Source of the DNA: Parapedobacter sp964498395
GTDB taxonomy: Bacteria > Bacteroidota > Bacteroidia > Sphingobacteriales > Sphingobacteriaceae
Length of the DNA stretch: 64,000 nucleotides
Assembly (NCBI GenBank): GCA_964498395.1
Contig: CAZCHE010000001.1
Location: forward strand, 310,001-374,000
Direction of reading: 5' to 3'
A program made the translations under genes and the position numbers. Within the stretch, counting starts at the first letter, position 1. Each line of letters begins with the position of its first letter. The notes under the pieces were generated by a model. The model was given only the letters and a program-made list of their open reading frames with translations. It was not told the DNA's origin and searched no databases. Shown piece by piece: positions 16,130 to 26,135 of the stretch.

Positions 16130-19100
16130 ATGCAAAAGTATAACTTTTTTGCCGCTTGGGCAAGCGGCATCAATTTCCATTCCCTAACTAGACTTTGGAT
16201 AACCATGAAGCTATGTATTATACTGATGCTGATAGCTACATTTCAAGTCAAAGCAGCAGTATTCGCACAAAATGCGACCATCCAAGCAAAGAATGTCTCG
16301 TTGGTTTGGGTACTCGAAGAATTGAAAAAGCAAACGGATTATGATTTCCTATATGCGCTTGACGATCTGAAAGGGAGTAAACCGCTTACCGTCGATTTCA
16401 AAAATACCCACATCACCGAAATTCTAGACGCATGTTTTGCCAACCAGCCGTTATCGTATAGCATTAAAAAGTCGATGGTGTTGGTCACGCGGAAAAATAT
16501 TTCCCAACCATCGGTTAGCACGGTGATTCAGGATTCCACACGCCAAGTGTCGGGAACGGTCAAAGATGAAGCGGGCTACCCGCTGAGTGGCGCATCCGTG
16601 TCTGTACAAGGGGGCTCGGCTACGGGTACCTACACCGGTCAAGATGGTTCTTTCAGGATATCCGTAGGAACAAACGCGATATTACTGGTGTCTTATGTCG
16701 GGTATGAAACGAAGATCGTCTCTGTAGGTACCCAAACGGTACTAGACATCGTACTCACAGAAGAATCCAGTATATTGGAAGAAGTAGTTGTCGTCGGCTA
16801 CTCCACCCAAACCAAAAAAGAAATTACAGGTTCGGTGGCTATTGTCGATGTGGAGGACATGAAGGGCATTCCGGCAGGTAGCGCAGAGCAGATGCTACAA
16901 GGCCGGGCGTCGGGCCTGAATATTACGACTTCAGGAAGCCCCGGCTCTGCCAGTAACATCCGTATACGCGGTATCACGTCATTCGGAAACAACAGCCCGT
17001 TAGTGATCATCGATGGTGTGCAAGGCGAACTGACGGATATTAACTCCAATGATATTGAATCGGTTCAAGTGCTGAAAGATGCCGGTGCTGCGGCCATTTA
17101 CGGTGTGCGCGGATCAAACGGTGTGATTGTCGTGACCACTAAAAAAGGGAAAGCCGGAGCCGCTAAGATTACGTACAATGGCTACTATGGTATCCAAACA
17201 CCCCCAGGCGGCAACGTATTCGATTTGTTGAATACGCAGGAGATGGCAGATGTAACGTGGAAAGCGTTCATTAATTCCGGACAGGTAGATGCCAATGGTA
17301 ATCCCAGTCACGTACAATACGGCAATGGGCCCACCCCGGTGATCCCAGACTATATCTTGGTCGGCAATAATACCGGGGTAATCGGTGGCTTGACCCAGGA
17401 GCAGTTGGATAGTTACAACATCGATTGGGATAGGGGTGACATTTATCAGATTATCCCGGCGAATAAAAAAGGAACCGACTGGTTCCATGAGATATTCAGC
17501 CCAGCACCCATACAGGATCACACGGTATCGGCTTCCAGTGCTAACAATAAATCATCTTATTTTTTCTCCGCTGGGTATTTCAATCAGCAGGGAACACTGA
17601 TGGGGTCTTATCTGAAGCGCTATAGCGTACGTGCGAACACGACATTCAATATTAAGGACAATATCAGGGTCGGTGAAAACCTCTATCTCTTTACACGGGA
17701 TAACCCGAGATCGTATAACGGCGTACAGAACACATCCGATACGGGAAATCCGGTAATGCTGGCATTTATGATGCAGCCGATTATTCCGGTATTTGACGAG
17801 ATGGGCAACTATGCTGGTACACGGGCGAGGGGATTGGGGCAAAGTCCTAGCCCATACGCAATAGCCGAGCGAAACGCTGGTTACAATAATAACTCCTGGA
17901 GTGCACAGGGGAACGTATTTGCAGAAATCGATTTCCTCCAACATTTTAATTTCCGTACCACATTCGGTGGGTTCGTAAGAAGCGGATATACCAATAACTT
18001 CCTGCGGCGCACATACGAAGATGCAGAGAACAATTCCATCAATACGTACACCGAAGGGGCGAATTACACGCAGCAATGGACATTCACCAATACCCTTCAG
18101 TATAGCCAGAAGTTTGGAAACCATCAGGTAAAAGCACTCCTTGGCTTGGAAAGCGTCGAAAATTTTGGACGTAATGTCGGCGGTAGTTCTGCGGGATATT
18201 TCAGTGATGACCCGAGTTTCGTCACCTTGAGTTCCGGCTCGGGCAACTTCACGAACCAAAGTAGCATGACCAAATACACGCTGTATTCGCAATTTGGAAA
18301 GGTGGACTATAATTTCAACGACAGGTATATCGTCAGTGCAACGCTTCGTCGCGATGGTTCTTCCCGTTTCAGTGAGCAGAATCGCTGGGGGTTGTTCCCC
18401 GCATTCTCGGCGGGCTGGCGAGCCTCAGAAGAAACATTCCTGAGCGATGTAAGTTGGTTAGATAATTTGATGATCCGTGGTAGCTGGGGTATTTTAGGAA
18501 ATCAGCTTAATGTGGATCCAAGTAACGCGTTCACGCAGTATAACAGTACTGTGGGCGGTACACTAAATTCATATTATGATATCGGCGGATCGGGATCAAG
18601 CCCGGTACAAGGGTTCAGGTTGAGTAGAATCGGTAACTTGGCTACTGGATGGGAAGAAGACCGACTGTCCAATATCGGGGTAGACATGACCATATTGGGC
18701 TCTAAACTAGACCTTTCCGTCGAGTACTACCAAAAGCGAATCAATGGGTTATTATTTGAAGACCAGTCACCGGCGACCGCTGGCGGGGCGGCTTTACCTA
18801 CGGTCAATATTGGTAACATCGAAAATAAAGGGGTGGACTTCAATGCCAACTATCACCTCACAGCTGGTGAATTTCAGGTTGACCTCGGGTTGAACGTGAC
18901 CCGCTACAAGAGTAATGTCGTGGACTTGCCTAATAGCTATTTTGATACCGGTTCGACACGGACAGGCAATTTCGTGCGGAACCAAGTGGGTCATCCCGTT
19001 GGTGCATTTTTTGGATACAAGGTTGAAGGACTTTTCCGGGATGCAGAAGATGTGGCCAATTCACCAACACAAGATGCAGCGGCCCCCGGGCGATTCAAAT

Positions 19101-19669
19101 ATGCCGACACCGACGGCAATGGCCGGATTTCGACAGCAGACCGTACGTTCATAGGTGATCCCAATCCGGATTTTACCTACGGACTGAACATCAATGCAAA
19201 CTACAAACAGTTTGGGCTGACGATGTTCTTTTACGGTTCCCAGGGCAATGATGCGGTCAACTACAGAAGGTGGTGGACAGACTTTTTCCCATCCTTGCAA
19301 GGCGTGAAGAGCCGGGATTTGTTATATAATTCTTGGCGGCCTGACAATTTGAATGCGAAAACACCCATCATTGAAAACCAGTCAAATTTCAGTAACAACG
19401 CGGTACCCAATTCCTATTATATTGAGGATGCCTCGTTCCTGAAATTGAGAAATGTGATGCTCAGCTACCGGTTTGCAAGTAACCAGCTCTCACGGTTGGG
19501 AATCGATCAATTGCGAGTTTACCTCCAGGCAGTTAACCTGTTCACCATTACCAAATATACGGGAATGGATCCCGAGATTGGCGGTACGGAGAGTGCGTTC
19601 GGTATAGATTATGGTAACTACCCGAACAATCAACGTAACTATAATCTCGGAGTAAGCTTTACATTTTAA
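16130..19669 (+). CDS. SusC/RagA-type TonB-linked outer membrane transporter with STN domain
   Basis: TonB-dependent importer of 1179 residues. N-terminal export signal (about 1-46, with the hydrophobic core after the second Met at 26), STN domain (about 50-120, VLEELKKQTDYDFLYALDDL), carboxypeptidase-regulatory-like domain (about 137-210), TonB-box-like EEVVVVGYSTQTKKEITGSV (about 217), plug with IYGVRGSNGVIVVTTKKG, and a barrel ending in NLGVSFTF. The long reading frame from 15884 overlaps fecR; the ATG at 16130 is used because it lies just after the leader hairpin and gives the usual SusC pre-sequence. It partners the SusD encoded 33 bp downstream. Confidence 0.95.
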   Translation: MQKYNFFAAWASGINFHSLTRLWITMKLCIILMLIATFQVKAAVFAQNATIQAKNVSLVWVLEELKKQTDYDFLYALDDLKGSKPLTVDFKNTHITEILDACFANQPLSYSIKKSMVLVTRKNISQPSVSTVIQDSTRQVSGTVKDEAGYPLSGASVSVQGGSATGTYTGQDGSFRISVGTNAILLVSYVGYETKIVSVGTQTVLDIVLTEESSILEEVVVVGYSTQTKKEITGSVAIVDVEDMKGIPAGSAEQMLQGRASGLNITTSGSPGSASNIRIRGITSFGNNSPLVIIDGVQGELTDINSNDIESVQVLKDAGAAAIYGVRGSNGVIVVTTKKGKAGAAKITYNGYYGIQTPPGGNVFDLLNTQEMADVTWKAFINSGQVDANGNPSHVQYGNGPTPVIPDYILVGNNTGVIGGLTQEQLDSYNIDWDRGDIYQIIPANKKGTDWFHEIFSPAPIQDHTVSASSANNKSSYFFSAGYFNQQGTLMGSYLKRYSVRANTTFNIKDNIRVGENLYLFTRDNPRSYNGVQNTSDTGNPVMLAFMMQPIIPVFDEMGNYAGTRARGLGQSPSPYAIAERNAGYNNNSWSAQGNVFAEIDFLQHFNFRTTFGGFVRSGYTNNFLRRTYEDAENNSINTYTEGANYTQQWTFTNTLQYSQKFGNHQVKALLGLESVENFGRNVGGSSAGYFSDDPSFVTLSSGSGNFTNQSSMTKYTLYSQFGKVDYNFNDRYIVSATLRRDGSSRFSEQNRWGLFPAFSAGWRASEETFLSDVSWLDNLMIRGSWGILGNQLNVDPSNAFTQYNSTVGGTLNSYYDIGGSGSSPVQGFRLSRIGNLATGWEEDRLSNIGVDMTILGSKLDLSVEYYQKRINGLLFEDQSPATAGGAALPTVNIGNIENKGVDFNANYHLTAGEFQVDLGLNVTRYKSNVVDLPNSYFDTGSTRTGNFVRNQVGHPVGAFFGYKVEGLFRDAEDVANSPTQDAAAPGRFKYADTDGNGRISTADRTFIGDPNPDFTYGLNINANYKQFGLTMFFYGSQGNDAVNYRRWWTDFFPSLQGVKSRDLLYNSWRPDNLNAKTPIIENQSNFSNNAVPNSYYIEDASFLKLRNVMLSYRFASNQLSRLGIDQLRVYLQAVNLFTITKYTGMDPEIGGTESAFGIDYGNYPNNQRNYNLGVSFTF

Positions 19670-19702
19670 GGGCGACTAATCGATTTTTTTAAATAAATTG
19701 AT

Positions 19703-21460
19703 ATGAAAAGACTAATTTTAAAGGTAACGGCATACAGCATGAGTGTTTTGATACTCCTAGGTGCAAACTCATGCAGTGATAATTTTTTGGCGGTCGACCC
19801 GTTGGGTACGCTTAGCGACCGAACACTTTCGAATGCTGCCGGGGTAGAAGGGTTACTTATAGGAGCTTATTCCCTTTTGGATAAAGTGGGCGGTGCCGGA
19901 AGTGGCAATGGTATTTCCAGTTCCAATTGGGTATTTGGAAGCGTGGTAGCCGATGATGCCTACAAAGGGTCGACATTAGGTGACCTTCCGGATATTCTTT
20001 CCTTAGAAACGTTTTCTACAAATCCAGCCATCGGGCTTTTCAACAGCGAATGGCGTGTGCTATACGATGCGATACAGCGGTGTAACGAGGTGCTCCGTAT
20101 CATGGAATTAGCCGATGATATGACAGATGCTGAAAAGACGTTGAAAGCAGCGGAAGCTCGTTTTTTGCGGGCCCATTTCCACTTCGAGGCAAAGAAGAAG
20201 TGGAATAACATACCTTTCCTCGACGAAAGTATCAGCTACAATAACGGCAATCTGAACGTGCCGAATACGGAAGATACCTGGCCTAAGATAGAAAGTGATT
20301 TCGCTTTTGCGGCAGAAAACCTTCCAGCCACGCAACCGGCGATAGGCAGGGCCAATAGCTGGGCTGCAAAGGCTTATTTGGCGAAGATATACCTTTTCCA
20401 ACACAAGTATCCGCAAGCAAAAGCATTGTTTGATGACGTGATAGCCAATGGTACAAATCCGTTGGGTGTCACGTATGGCTTGGTTAATTTCCATGACAAT
20501 TTCAATGCCGAGCGGGCCAACAATGCGGAAACGGTATTCGCGGTACAATTTTCGGTGAATGATGGTTCGAATGGGCAAAATGGAAATCGCGGTGACCGGC
20601 TCAATGGTCCCTATAACTGGGGCCCTCCGGGAGGAAGTGGATTTTTCCAACCTTCCCAAAGCCTTGTTAATTCGTACCGTGTGGACAATAATGGGCTTCC
20701 GTATTTGGATAATTTCAACGCGGTGGACGTCAAGAATGACCAAGGGATTTCCTCCACTACGTCGTTTACACCCGACGAAACAGCACTCGATCCTCGGTTG
20801 GATTGGACGGTAGGCCGTCGTGGTATTCCTTATTTGGATTGGGGCTTACATCCCGGACAAGCCGCCGTGCGCGAACAGTCAAGTGGTGGACCCTATGCGC
20901 CAATAAAAACCGTTTACTATAAGGCCCAGGAAGGCGTCTATTCGGATGCAACCGCGTTATACGGAATTTATACCACGATTAGCTATAAGGTCATCCGCTT
21001 TGCCGATGTATTATTGATGGCGGCCGAGGTGGAAGTGGAATTGGGTAACCTAGCACGGGCGATGGAACTGGTAAACCGCGTGCGCAACCGAATGAGCAAT
21101 CCTGCGACGTGGGTACGCGCTTACATCGATGACAACGCTCCTGAGCGGGGGTTCTCAAACGAACCGGCGGCAAACTACAAAATTGGGTTGTACACGTCGT
21201 TTCCTAACGCTGATTACGCCCGGAAAGCCGTGCGGTTCGAACGGAAACTTGAGTTGGCAATGGAGGGGCATCGTTTCTTCGATCTGGTGAGGTATGGTAC
21301 CGCAGCCGAAGAGTTGACCGCTTATTGGGAAAAAGAAAAGGCGGTGCATACTTACTATGGGCCTGCGACCTTTCAAACGGGCAAGCACGAGTACTTTCCG
21401 ATTCCACAGACTCAAATTGATTTGAGTTTGGGAACATTGAGACAGAACACGGGCTATTAA
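19703..21460 (+). CDS. SusD/RagB-family outer membrane lipoprotein
   Basis: Glycan-binding partner of the preceding SusC, 585 residues. Lipoprotein signal with Cys24 (LLGANSCSDNFL). Conserved regions: AEARFLRAHFHFEAKKKWNN (about 150), DPRLDWTVGRRGIPYLDWG, VIRFADVLLMAAEVEVELGN (about 430), RFERKLELAMEGHRFFDLVR and YFPIPQTQIDLS. The same length and the same marker segments as the SusD at 7279 point to duplication of the pair. Confidence 0.94.
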   Translation: MKRLILKVTAYSMSVLILLGANSCSDNFLAVDPLGTLSDRTLSNAAGVEGLLIGAYSLLDKVGGAGSGNGISSSNWVFGSVVADDAYKGSTLGDLPDILSLETFSTNPAIGLFNSEWRVLYDAIQRCNEVLRIMELADDMTDAEKTLKAAEARFLRAHFHFEAKKKWNNIPFLDESISYNNGNLNVPNTEDTWPKIESDFAFAAENLPATQPAIGRANSWAAKAYLAKIYLFQHKYPQAKALFDDVIANGTNPLGVTYGLVNFHDNFNAERANNAETVFAVQFSVNDGSNGQNGNRGDRLNGPYNWGPPGGSGFFQPSQSLVNSYRVDNNGLPYLDNFNAVDVKNDQGISSTTSFTPDETALDPRLDWTVGRRGIPYLDWGLHPGQAAVREQSSGGPYAPIKTVYYKAQEGVYSDATALYGIYTTISYKVIRFADVLLMAAEVEVELGNLARAMELVNRVRNRMSNPATWVRAYIDDNAPERGFSNEPAANYKIGLYTSFPNADYARKAVRFERKLELAMEGHRFFDLVRYGTAAEELTAYWEKEKAVHTYYGPATFQTGKHEYFPIPQTQIDLSLGTLRQNTGY

Positions 21461-21532
21461 TCGAATGCAAATTCGGTCAGTGGCACGGTCATATTGAACA
21501 TAGCATTTTAAGTGATGTTTGGTCACCCCAAA

Positions 21533-21561
21533 TTGATCTTAATAGATTTACTATATTTTTG
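21533..21561 (+). promoter_or_regulatory. Promoter before third isomerase/epimerase, TTG-N18-TATTTTTG
   Basis: TTG at 21533-21535 and TATTTTTG at 21554-21561, an exact TAnnTTTG box, 22 nt before the ATG at 21584. It would let the catabolic genes be transcribed independently of the sigma-driven susCD genes. Confidence 0.5.
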
Positions 21562-21583
21562 TTAATAACAATAAACAACACTA

Positions 21584-22549
21584 ATGAACATGGAAAATTC
21601 ATCATTATCACGTAGATCCTGGTTAAGGAATGCAGCAGTCGTTGGGGCTGCCGCGATTGCAGCTCCCCGCGTTTTGTCGGCTTCCGAAGGGAATAAAACG
21701 AAGCAGCAGAAGTATACCCCGCCAATACGATTTGCGGTGTCCACCTATTCGTATTGGCATTTCGAAAAGGTTAAATACCCTATTGAGCGAGTTATCGAAA
21801 ATGCATCACGGCTCGGTTTTGACGGGGTGGAAATCCTACATCGGCAGATGGAAAGCGAAGAGATCCCCTATATGAACAAGCTGAAGCGACTAGCATTCGA
21901 TGCAGGATTGGCGCTACCGATGCTGTCCATCCACCAGAGCTTTGTTAAGCCAGATGCCGAAGCACGGCAAAAAGATATCGAACATACCCGTCGTTGCATC
22001 CAACTGGCCGTACAACTAGGTATTCCTTGCATCCGGATGAACACGGGTAGCTGGGGTACAGGACGCTCAAATCCCGATTACTACAAAACGGGGATAGAGA
22101 CACCGTTACCGGGTTACACGGATGAAGATGCCATCAAGTGGTGTATCGATGGATTGGCGGAATGCCTGGTTGACGCGGAGAAAGCCGGCGTGATACTGGC
22201 CATCGAAAACCATTGGGGGTTGTCTTCTAACATTGACTACCTTGAGCGGATCTATTTGGCATTGAAAGATTCACCTGCCATGGGGCTTAACCTGGATACA
22301 GGCAACTACGTTGGTGATCCTTATCCCCAATTTGAGCGTTTGGTAGAGCACGCTGACATCATTCAGGCAAAAACCTACTACGGTGGTGGCCATTATTATG
22401 ATTTGGAATTGGATTATCCACGTATTGGCGAGATAGCCAGGCGTAAAGGCTTCAAGGGCTATGTGTCATTGGAAATGGAAGGTAAGGAAGATCCAGATAT
22501 CGCCGTGCCAAAGAGCTTGGAAGTATTGCGCAATGCCTTTAACGGTTAA
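21584..22549 (+). CDS. Tat-exported TIM-barrel sugar isomerase/epimerase-like protein
   Basis: Third member of the xylose-isomerase-like TIM-barrel group in this window, 321 residues and more diverged than the other two. A twin-arginine motif (SRRSWLR, about 8-14) precedes a hydrophobic Ala/Val stretch and an AxA-like cleavage site near residue 34. Likely metal ligands: Glu in LAIENHWGLSS (about 206), Asp in LNLDTGNYVGDP (about 238), His in a GGGHYYDLELDYPRI segment (about 267) and Glu in VSLEMEGKEDPD (about 297). Start at ATG 21584; ATG 21590 is equally possible. It begins the catabolic half of module B. Confidence 0.82.
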   Translation: MNMENSSLSRRSWLRNAAVVGAAAIAAPRVLSASEGNKTKQQKYTPPIRFAVSTYSYWHFEKVKYPIERVIENASRLGFDGVEILHRQMESEEIPYMNKLKRLAFDAGLALPMLSIHQSFVKPDAEARQKDIEHTRRCIQLAVQLGIPCIRMNTGSWGTGRSNPDYYKTGIETPLPGYTDEDAIKWCIDGLAECLVDAEKAGVILAIENHWGLSSNIDYLERIYLALKDSPAMGLNLDTGNYVGDPYPQFERLVEHADIIQAKTYYGGGHYYDLELDYPRIGEIARRKGFKGYVSLEMEGKEDPDIAVPKSLEVLRNAFNG

Positions 22550-22584
22550 TTTTAGTGTGTAGAAGTGAAAGGTAGCGGTTATTG

Positions 22585-22609
22585 GGAAGCCCCGTTTTGG
22601 TGGGCTTCC
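22585..22609 (+). terminator. Hairpin between isomerase and MFS gene
   Basis: GGAAGCCC (22585-22592) pairs with GGGCTTCC (22602-22609), loop of 9 nt. No T run follows directly; a T7 run comes later at about 22643. It may be a weak terminator or processing site. Confidence 0.45.
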
Positions 22610-22651
22610 TCAATGGCCGCGGTCGATTAATCGTTTAACGGGTTTTTTTAT

Positions 22652-23854
22652 ATGCATATATTACTTCGCTTGAGGTTATCGTCCATGATGTTCCTCCAGT
22701 ATTTCGTGTGGAGCATGTGGTACGTGACCATGGGTACCTACATGATGACTAACTTAAAGGCAGGGGCCGTGGATGTGGGAGGGGCCTATGCCACGTTTTC
22801 CATCGGCGCTATCATCTCACCATTTTTCGTAGGGTTGGTTGCTGACCGGTTTTTCGCTTCTCAACGGGTGTTGGGCGCATTGCATATCATGGGAGCCTTT
22901 GTCCTTTTCTTTGTGGGACGAGCTACTGATTTAGGTAGTTTTTGGTGGCTCATCTTGATGTATACCCTGCTTTACGCACCGACTATTTCCATCTCAAATG
23001 CCATTGCTTTCCGCCATGTGTCGGATCCGGGGAAACAGTTTCCCGCTATCCGGGTCATGGGTACGGTGGGGTGGATCGTGGCCGGGCTATTGATAGGTTA
23101 TTTTAGTCTTGATGGTTCACATTTGATTTTCCATATTGCAGCTGTTGTATCGTTGGTGTTGGGTGTGGTCAGTTTCACGCTTCCACATACGCCACCCGTT
23201 CCATCAAACAATACCTCCTTGCGATCGCTATTGGGACTAGATGCACTGGTCTTGTTTAAGAATGGAGCGTTTCTCGTGTTCTTTGTGATTTCGATCCTGA
23301 TCTGCATTCCGCTGACCTTTTACTATAATTTTGCCAATCCATTCTTGAATGATATTGGAGTAGTGAATGCAGCCGGGAAGATGACATTGGGCCAGCTGTC
23401 AGAAGCGATCTTCATGCTAGCCATCCCGGCACTATTCATTCGGTTGGGTGTAAAATGGATGTTGGTCGTGGCATTGGTGTGTTGGATATTACGTTATCTG
23501 CTCTTTGCCTTTGGTGATGCAGATGGGTTGCTGTGGATGTTATTGCTCGGTATCGCCTTACATGGGGCTTGCTACGACTTTTTCTTTGTCACGGGACAGA
23601 TTTACACGGAGAATGTCGCCGGTGAACAGGTGAAAAACGCCGCACAGGGATTGATTACCTTCGCAACATATGGGGTGGGTATGCTATTGGGATCGTATAT
23701 CTCTGGTTACCTGACCGAACAGTACGTCATCGTGGGGGAAAACCAAACCACCTATAACTGGGAGGGAGTGTGGTTAGTTCCTGCTTATATTTCAGTAGCT
23801 TTGTTGCTAGTGATCGTTTTATTTTTTAACGAAAGAAAAAAAAGAACAGCATAA
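22652..23854 (+). CDS. MFS transporter, nucleoside:H+ symporter (NupG-like) family
   Basis: Inner-membrane permease of 400 residues with about 12 membrane spans. The N-terminal LRLSSMMFLQYFVWSMWYVT and GTYMMTNLKAG match the NupG/XapB type common in Bacteroidota sugar clusters, where the actual substrate is often a sugar or sugar derivative and not a nucleoside. It precedes the Tat-exported dehydrogenase subunit by 1 bp, so it is in the same operon and probably imports the oxidised product. Confidence 0.85.
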   Translation: MHILLRLRLSSMMFLQYFVWSMWYVTMGTYMMTNLKAGAVDVGGAYATFSIGAIISPFFVGLVADRFFASQRVLGALHIMGAFVLFFVGRATDLGSFWWLILMYTLLYAPTISISNAIAFRHVSDPGKQFPAIRVMGTVGWIVAGLLIGYFSLDGSHLIFHIAAVVSLVLGVVSFTLPHTPPVPSNNTSLRSLLGLDALVLFKNGAFLVFFVISILICIPLTFYYNFANPFLNDIGVVNAAGKMTLGQLSEAIFMLAIPALFIRLGVKWMLVVALVCWILRYLLFAFGDADGLLWMLLLGIALHGACYDFFFVTGQIYTENVAGEQVKNAAQGLITFATYGVGMLLGSYISGYLTEQYVIVGENQTTYNWEGVWLVPAYISVALLLVIVLFFNERKKRTA

Positions 23855-23855
23855 A

Positions 23856-24389
23856 ATGAACAGAAGAGAAGCAATCAAGGGCGTCGCTGCACTGGTAGGT
23901 GGTACCGTCGCCGTTTCCTCTTGGGGGCTCCTGCAGCAGTCCTGCACAGGAAATGCGGAAAAGAATGGGAGTTTCAGCGGTAAAGAGCAGGAGTTGATGG
24001 ATGCCATCTGTGATACGCTGATCCCTGACACGGATATTCCCGGCGCGAAAGCCGCAGGGGTGGCTCCGTTTGTACTGATGATGCTGGATGAATGTTATTC
24101 CGAAGAGCAACGCGAATCGGTCGTTGAGGGGTTGGCAGCTATCGCCAGCGAAGCGAAACAGCAGCATGGTGCATCATTTGTACAGTTGGATGCCGACAAG
24201 CGGGAGCAAATCCTAAAGGCATTTGAACGTGACCGGGCAGATTTTTTCCGATTGATTAAGCAATTGGCCAATAAAGGCTACTATTCGTCGCAGATCGGAG
24301 CTACGCAGGCATTGGCGTTTGATTTCGTTCCCGGCGACTATCACGCTTGCATCCCGCTGGAAAAGGGGCAACGTGCATGGGCAATGTAA
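23856..24389 (+). CDS. Gluconate 2-dehydrogenase subunit 3-like protein, Tat signal
   Basis: Small subunit of a membrane/periplasmic GMC-type dehydrogenase, 177 residues. The N-terminus has a twin-arginine motif (NRREAIKG) and a hydrophobic stretch ending near Cys30 (GLLQQSC). The body shows the family segment LMDAICDTLIPDTDIPGAKA (about 48-67) and a C-terminal YHACIPLEKGQRAWAM. In related gluconate, fructose and glucoside 3-dehydrogenases the small subunit carries the signal and takes the GMC subunit through the Tat pore. The GMC gene follows after 30 bp and lacks its own signal, which fits that arrangement. Confidence 0.88.
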   Translation: MNRREAIKGVAALVGGTVAVSSWGLLQQSCTGNAEKNGSFSGKEQELMDAICDTLIPDTDIPGAKAAGVAPFVLMMLDECYSEEQRESVVEGLAAIASEAKQQHGASFVQLDADKREQILKAFERDRADFFRLIKQLANKGYYSSQIGATQALAFDFVPGDYHACIPLEKGQRAWAM

Positions 24390-24419
24390 GCCCCCATTTC
24401 ATAAACTAAACAGACAACT

Positions 24420-26117
24420 ATGAACTTAAATATTGTCGCGGATAAAGCGAACACTTATGACGCTATTGTGGTGGGGTCGGGTATCAGTGGTGGATGGGCC
24501 GCCAAAGAGCTGACGGAAAAAGGCCTCAAGGTATTGATGCTCGAGCGAGGCCGTAATGTCGAACACATCAAAGACTATGACAATGCGCTGAAACAACCCT
24601 GGGAATTCAAGCACCGGGGCGAATTGACCAATGAGCAAAGACGTACCCATCCCGTGCAAACGCGCCATGGGCACTATAATGAATACAACGAGAATTTTTG
24701 GGTGAATGATGAAGAATGCCCGTATGTCGAAGTGAAACGGTTCGATTGGTTCCGCGGATACCAGGTGGGGGGGCGTTCGTTGATGTGGGGAAGAGGTTGT
24801 TTACGGATGGGTGAAGTCGATTTCGAAGCGAATGCGAAAGAGGGGATAGGGGTTGATTGGCCCATCCGGTATAAAGACATCGCCCCTTGGTATGACTACG
24901 TAGAGCGGTTTGCAGGTATCAGTGGGCAAGCAGAGGGATTACCGCAGTGTCCGGACGGCGTATTTTTGCCGCCCATGGAGATGAACTGTGTGGAGAAGGA
25001 AGTGAAAAAGCGGATTGAAAAACATTACGACCGTGAGCGCGTGCTAACGATTTTCCGGATGGCTAACTTAACCGTGCCGTATAATGGTAGGGGCAAATGC
25101 CAGAACCGAAACCTTTGTGCCAGGGGGTGCCCGTATGGCGCGTATTTTAGCACCCAATCGGCAACCCTGCCAGCGGCAGTTGCTACCGGCAACCTGACGT
25201 TACGGCCTTTCTCCGTCGTCAGCGAAGTGCTGTACGATAAGGAGACCGGTCGGGCAACGGGCGTCAGAGTCATCGATGCAGAAACGCTCGAAACGATAGA
25301 CTACTATGCAAAAATCATCTTTTTGAATGCCTCAACATTGGGCAGTACATTCATCCTGATGAATTCTGTATCTGATGCCTTCCCAGAAGGGATGGGTAAT
25401 GCTAGTGGACAATTGGGACATAACCTAATGGACCATCACTTCCGGGTGGGGGCTTCGGGAAGATTCGAAGGCTTCGAGGATGTGTATTATTCCGGCAGGA
25501 GACCAGCATCTGTATATGTACCCCGGTATCGTAATTTGGGGAACGAAAAACGCGATTATTTAAGGGGATTTGGAATGTCGGGAAGTGCGAGCCGCACGGG
25601 ATGGCAGAAGAATATTGCCGAGTTGAGTTATGCGGAGGAGATCGAAGCCCGTACAGTGCCAGGCGAATGGCACATGGGCCTGGCGGGTTGGGGCGAGACA
25701 TTGCCCTACTATGAAAATCGTGTATGGCTGGATCATTCGAAAAAGGACAAATGGGGATTGCCGCTCCTTACCATCGATGCGGAGTTTAAGGAAAATGAAA
25801 TGAAGATGCGGGTGGATATGCTAAACGATGCGGCTGAAATGTTGGAGGTTGCAGGTCTGAAAGACATTAGCACGTATGATCGGCCTTCGCATCCGGGGGC
25901 TTGTATCCACGAGATGGGCACGGCCTGTATGGGGCACGACCCGAAAACTTCGGTACTGAACAAATGGAACCAGTTGCATGAGGTACCCAATGTGTTTGTA
26001 ACGGATGGCGCTTGCATGTCTTCCACTGGAAACCAGAACCCATCACTTACGTATATGGCGCTCACGGCGAGAGCCTGTGACTATGCTGTCGAAGCATTGA
26101 AAAAAGGTGATTTGTAG
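24420..26117 (+). CDS. GMC-family FAD oxidoreductase, catalytic subunit (glucoside/gluconate dehydrogenase type)
   Basis: FAD enzyme of 565 residues. FAD-binding VVGSGISGGWAAKEL at about 18-32; family block YQVGGRSLMWGRGCLRMG at about 114; a cysteine group CQNRNLCARGC (about 227-237), placed where FAD glucose dehydrogenases of the Burkholderia type carry a 3Fe-4S cluster; catalytic-region His in CIHEMGTACMGHDP (about 500) and Asn in NQNPSLTYMALT (about 540). No signal peptide is visible, so export with the preceding Tat subunit is likely. Homologues oxidise gluconate or the C3 hydroxyl of glucosides. A cytochrome c subunit gene is not present here. Confidence 0.9.
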   Translation: MNLNIVADKANTYDAIVVGSGISGGWAAKELTEKGLKVLMLERGRNVEHIKDYDNALKQPWEFKHRGELTNEQRRTHPVQTRHGHYNEYNENFWVNDEECPYVEVKRFDWFRGYQVGGRSLMWGRGCLRMGEVDFEANAKEGIGVDWPIRYKDIAPWYDYVERFAGISGQAEGLPQCPDGVFLPPMEMNCVEKEVKKRIEKHYDRERVLTIFRMANLTVPYNGRGKCQNRNLCARGCPYGAYFSTQSATLPAAVATGNLTLRPFSVVSEVLYDKETGRATGVRVIDAETLETIDYYAKIIFLNASTLGSTFILMNSVSDAFPEGMGNASGQLGHNLMDHHFRVGASGRFEGFEDVYYSGRRPASVYVPRYRNLGNEKRDYLRGFGMSGSASRTGWQKNIAELSYAEEIEARTVPGEWHMGLAGWGETLPYYENRVWLDHSKKDKWGLPLLTIDAEFKENEMKMRVDMLNDAAEMLEVAGLKDISTYDRPSHPGACIHEMGTACMGHDPKTSVLNKWNQLHEVPNVFVTDGACMSSTGNQNPSLTYMALTARACDYAVEALKKGDL

Positions 26118-26135
26118 GTGAGCGCCACCACTTTA

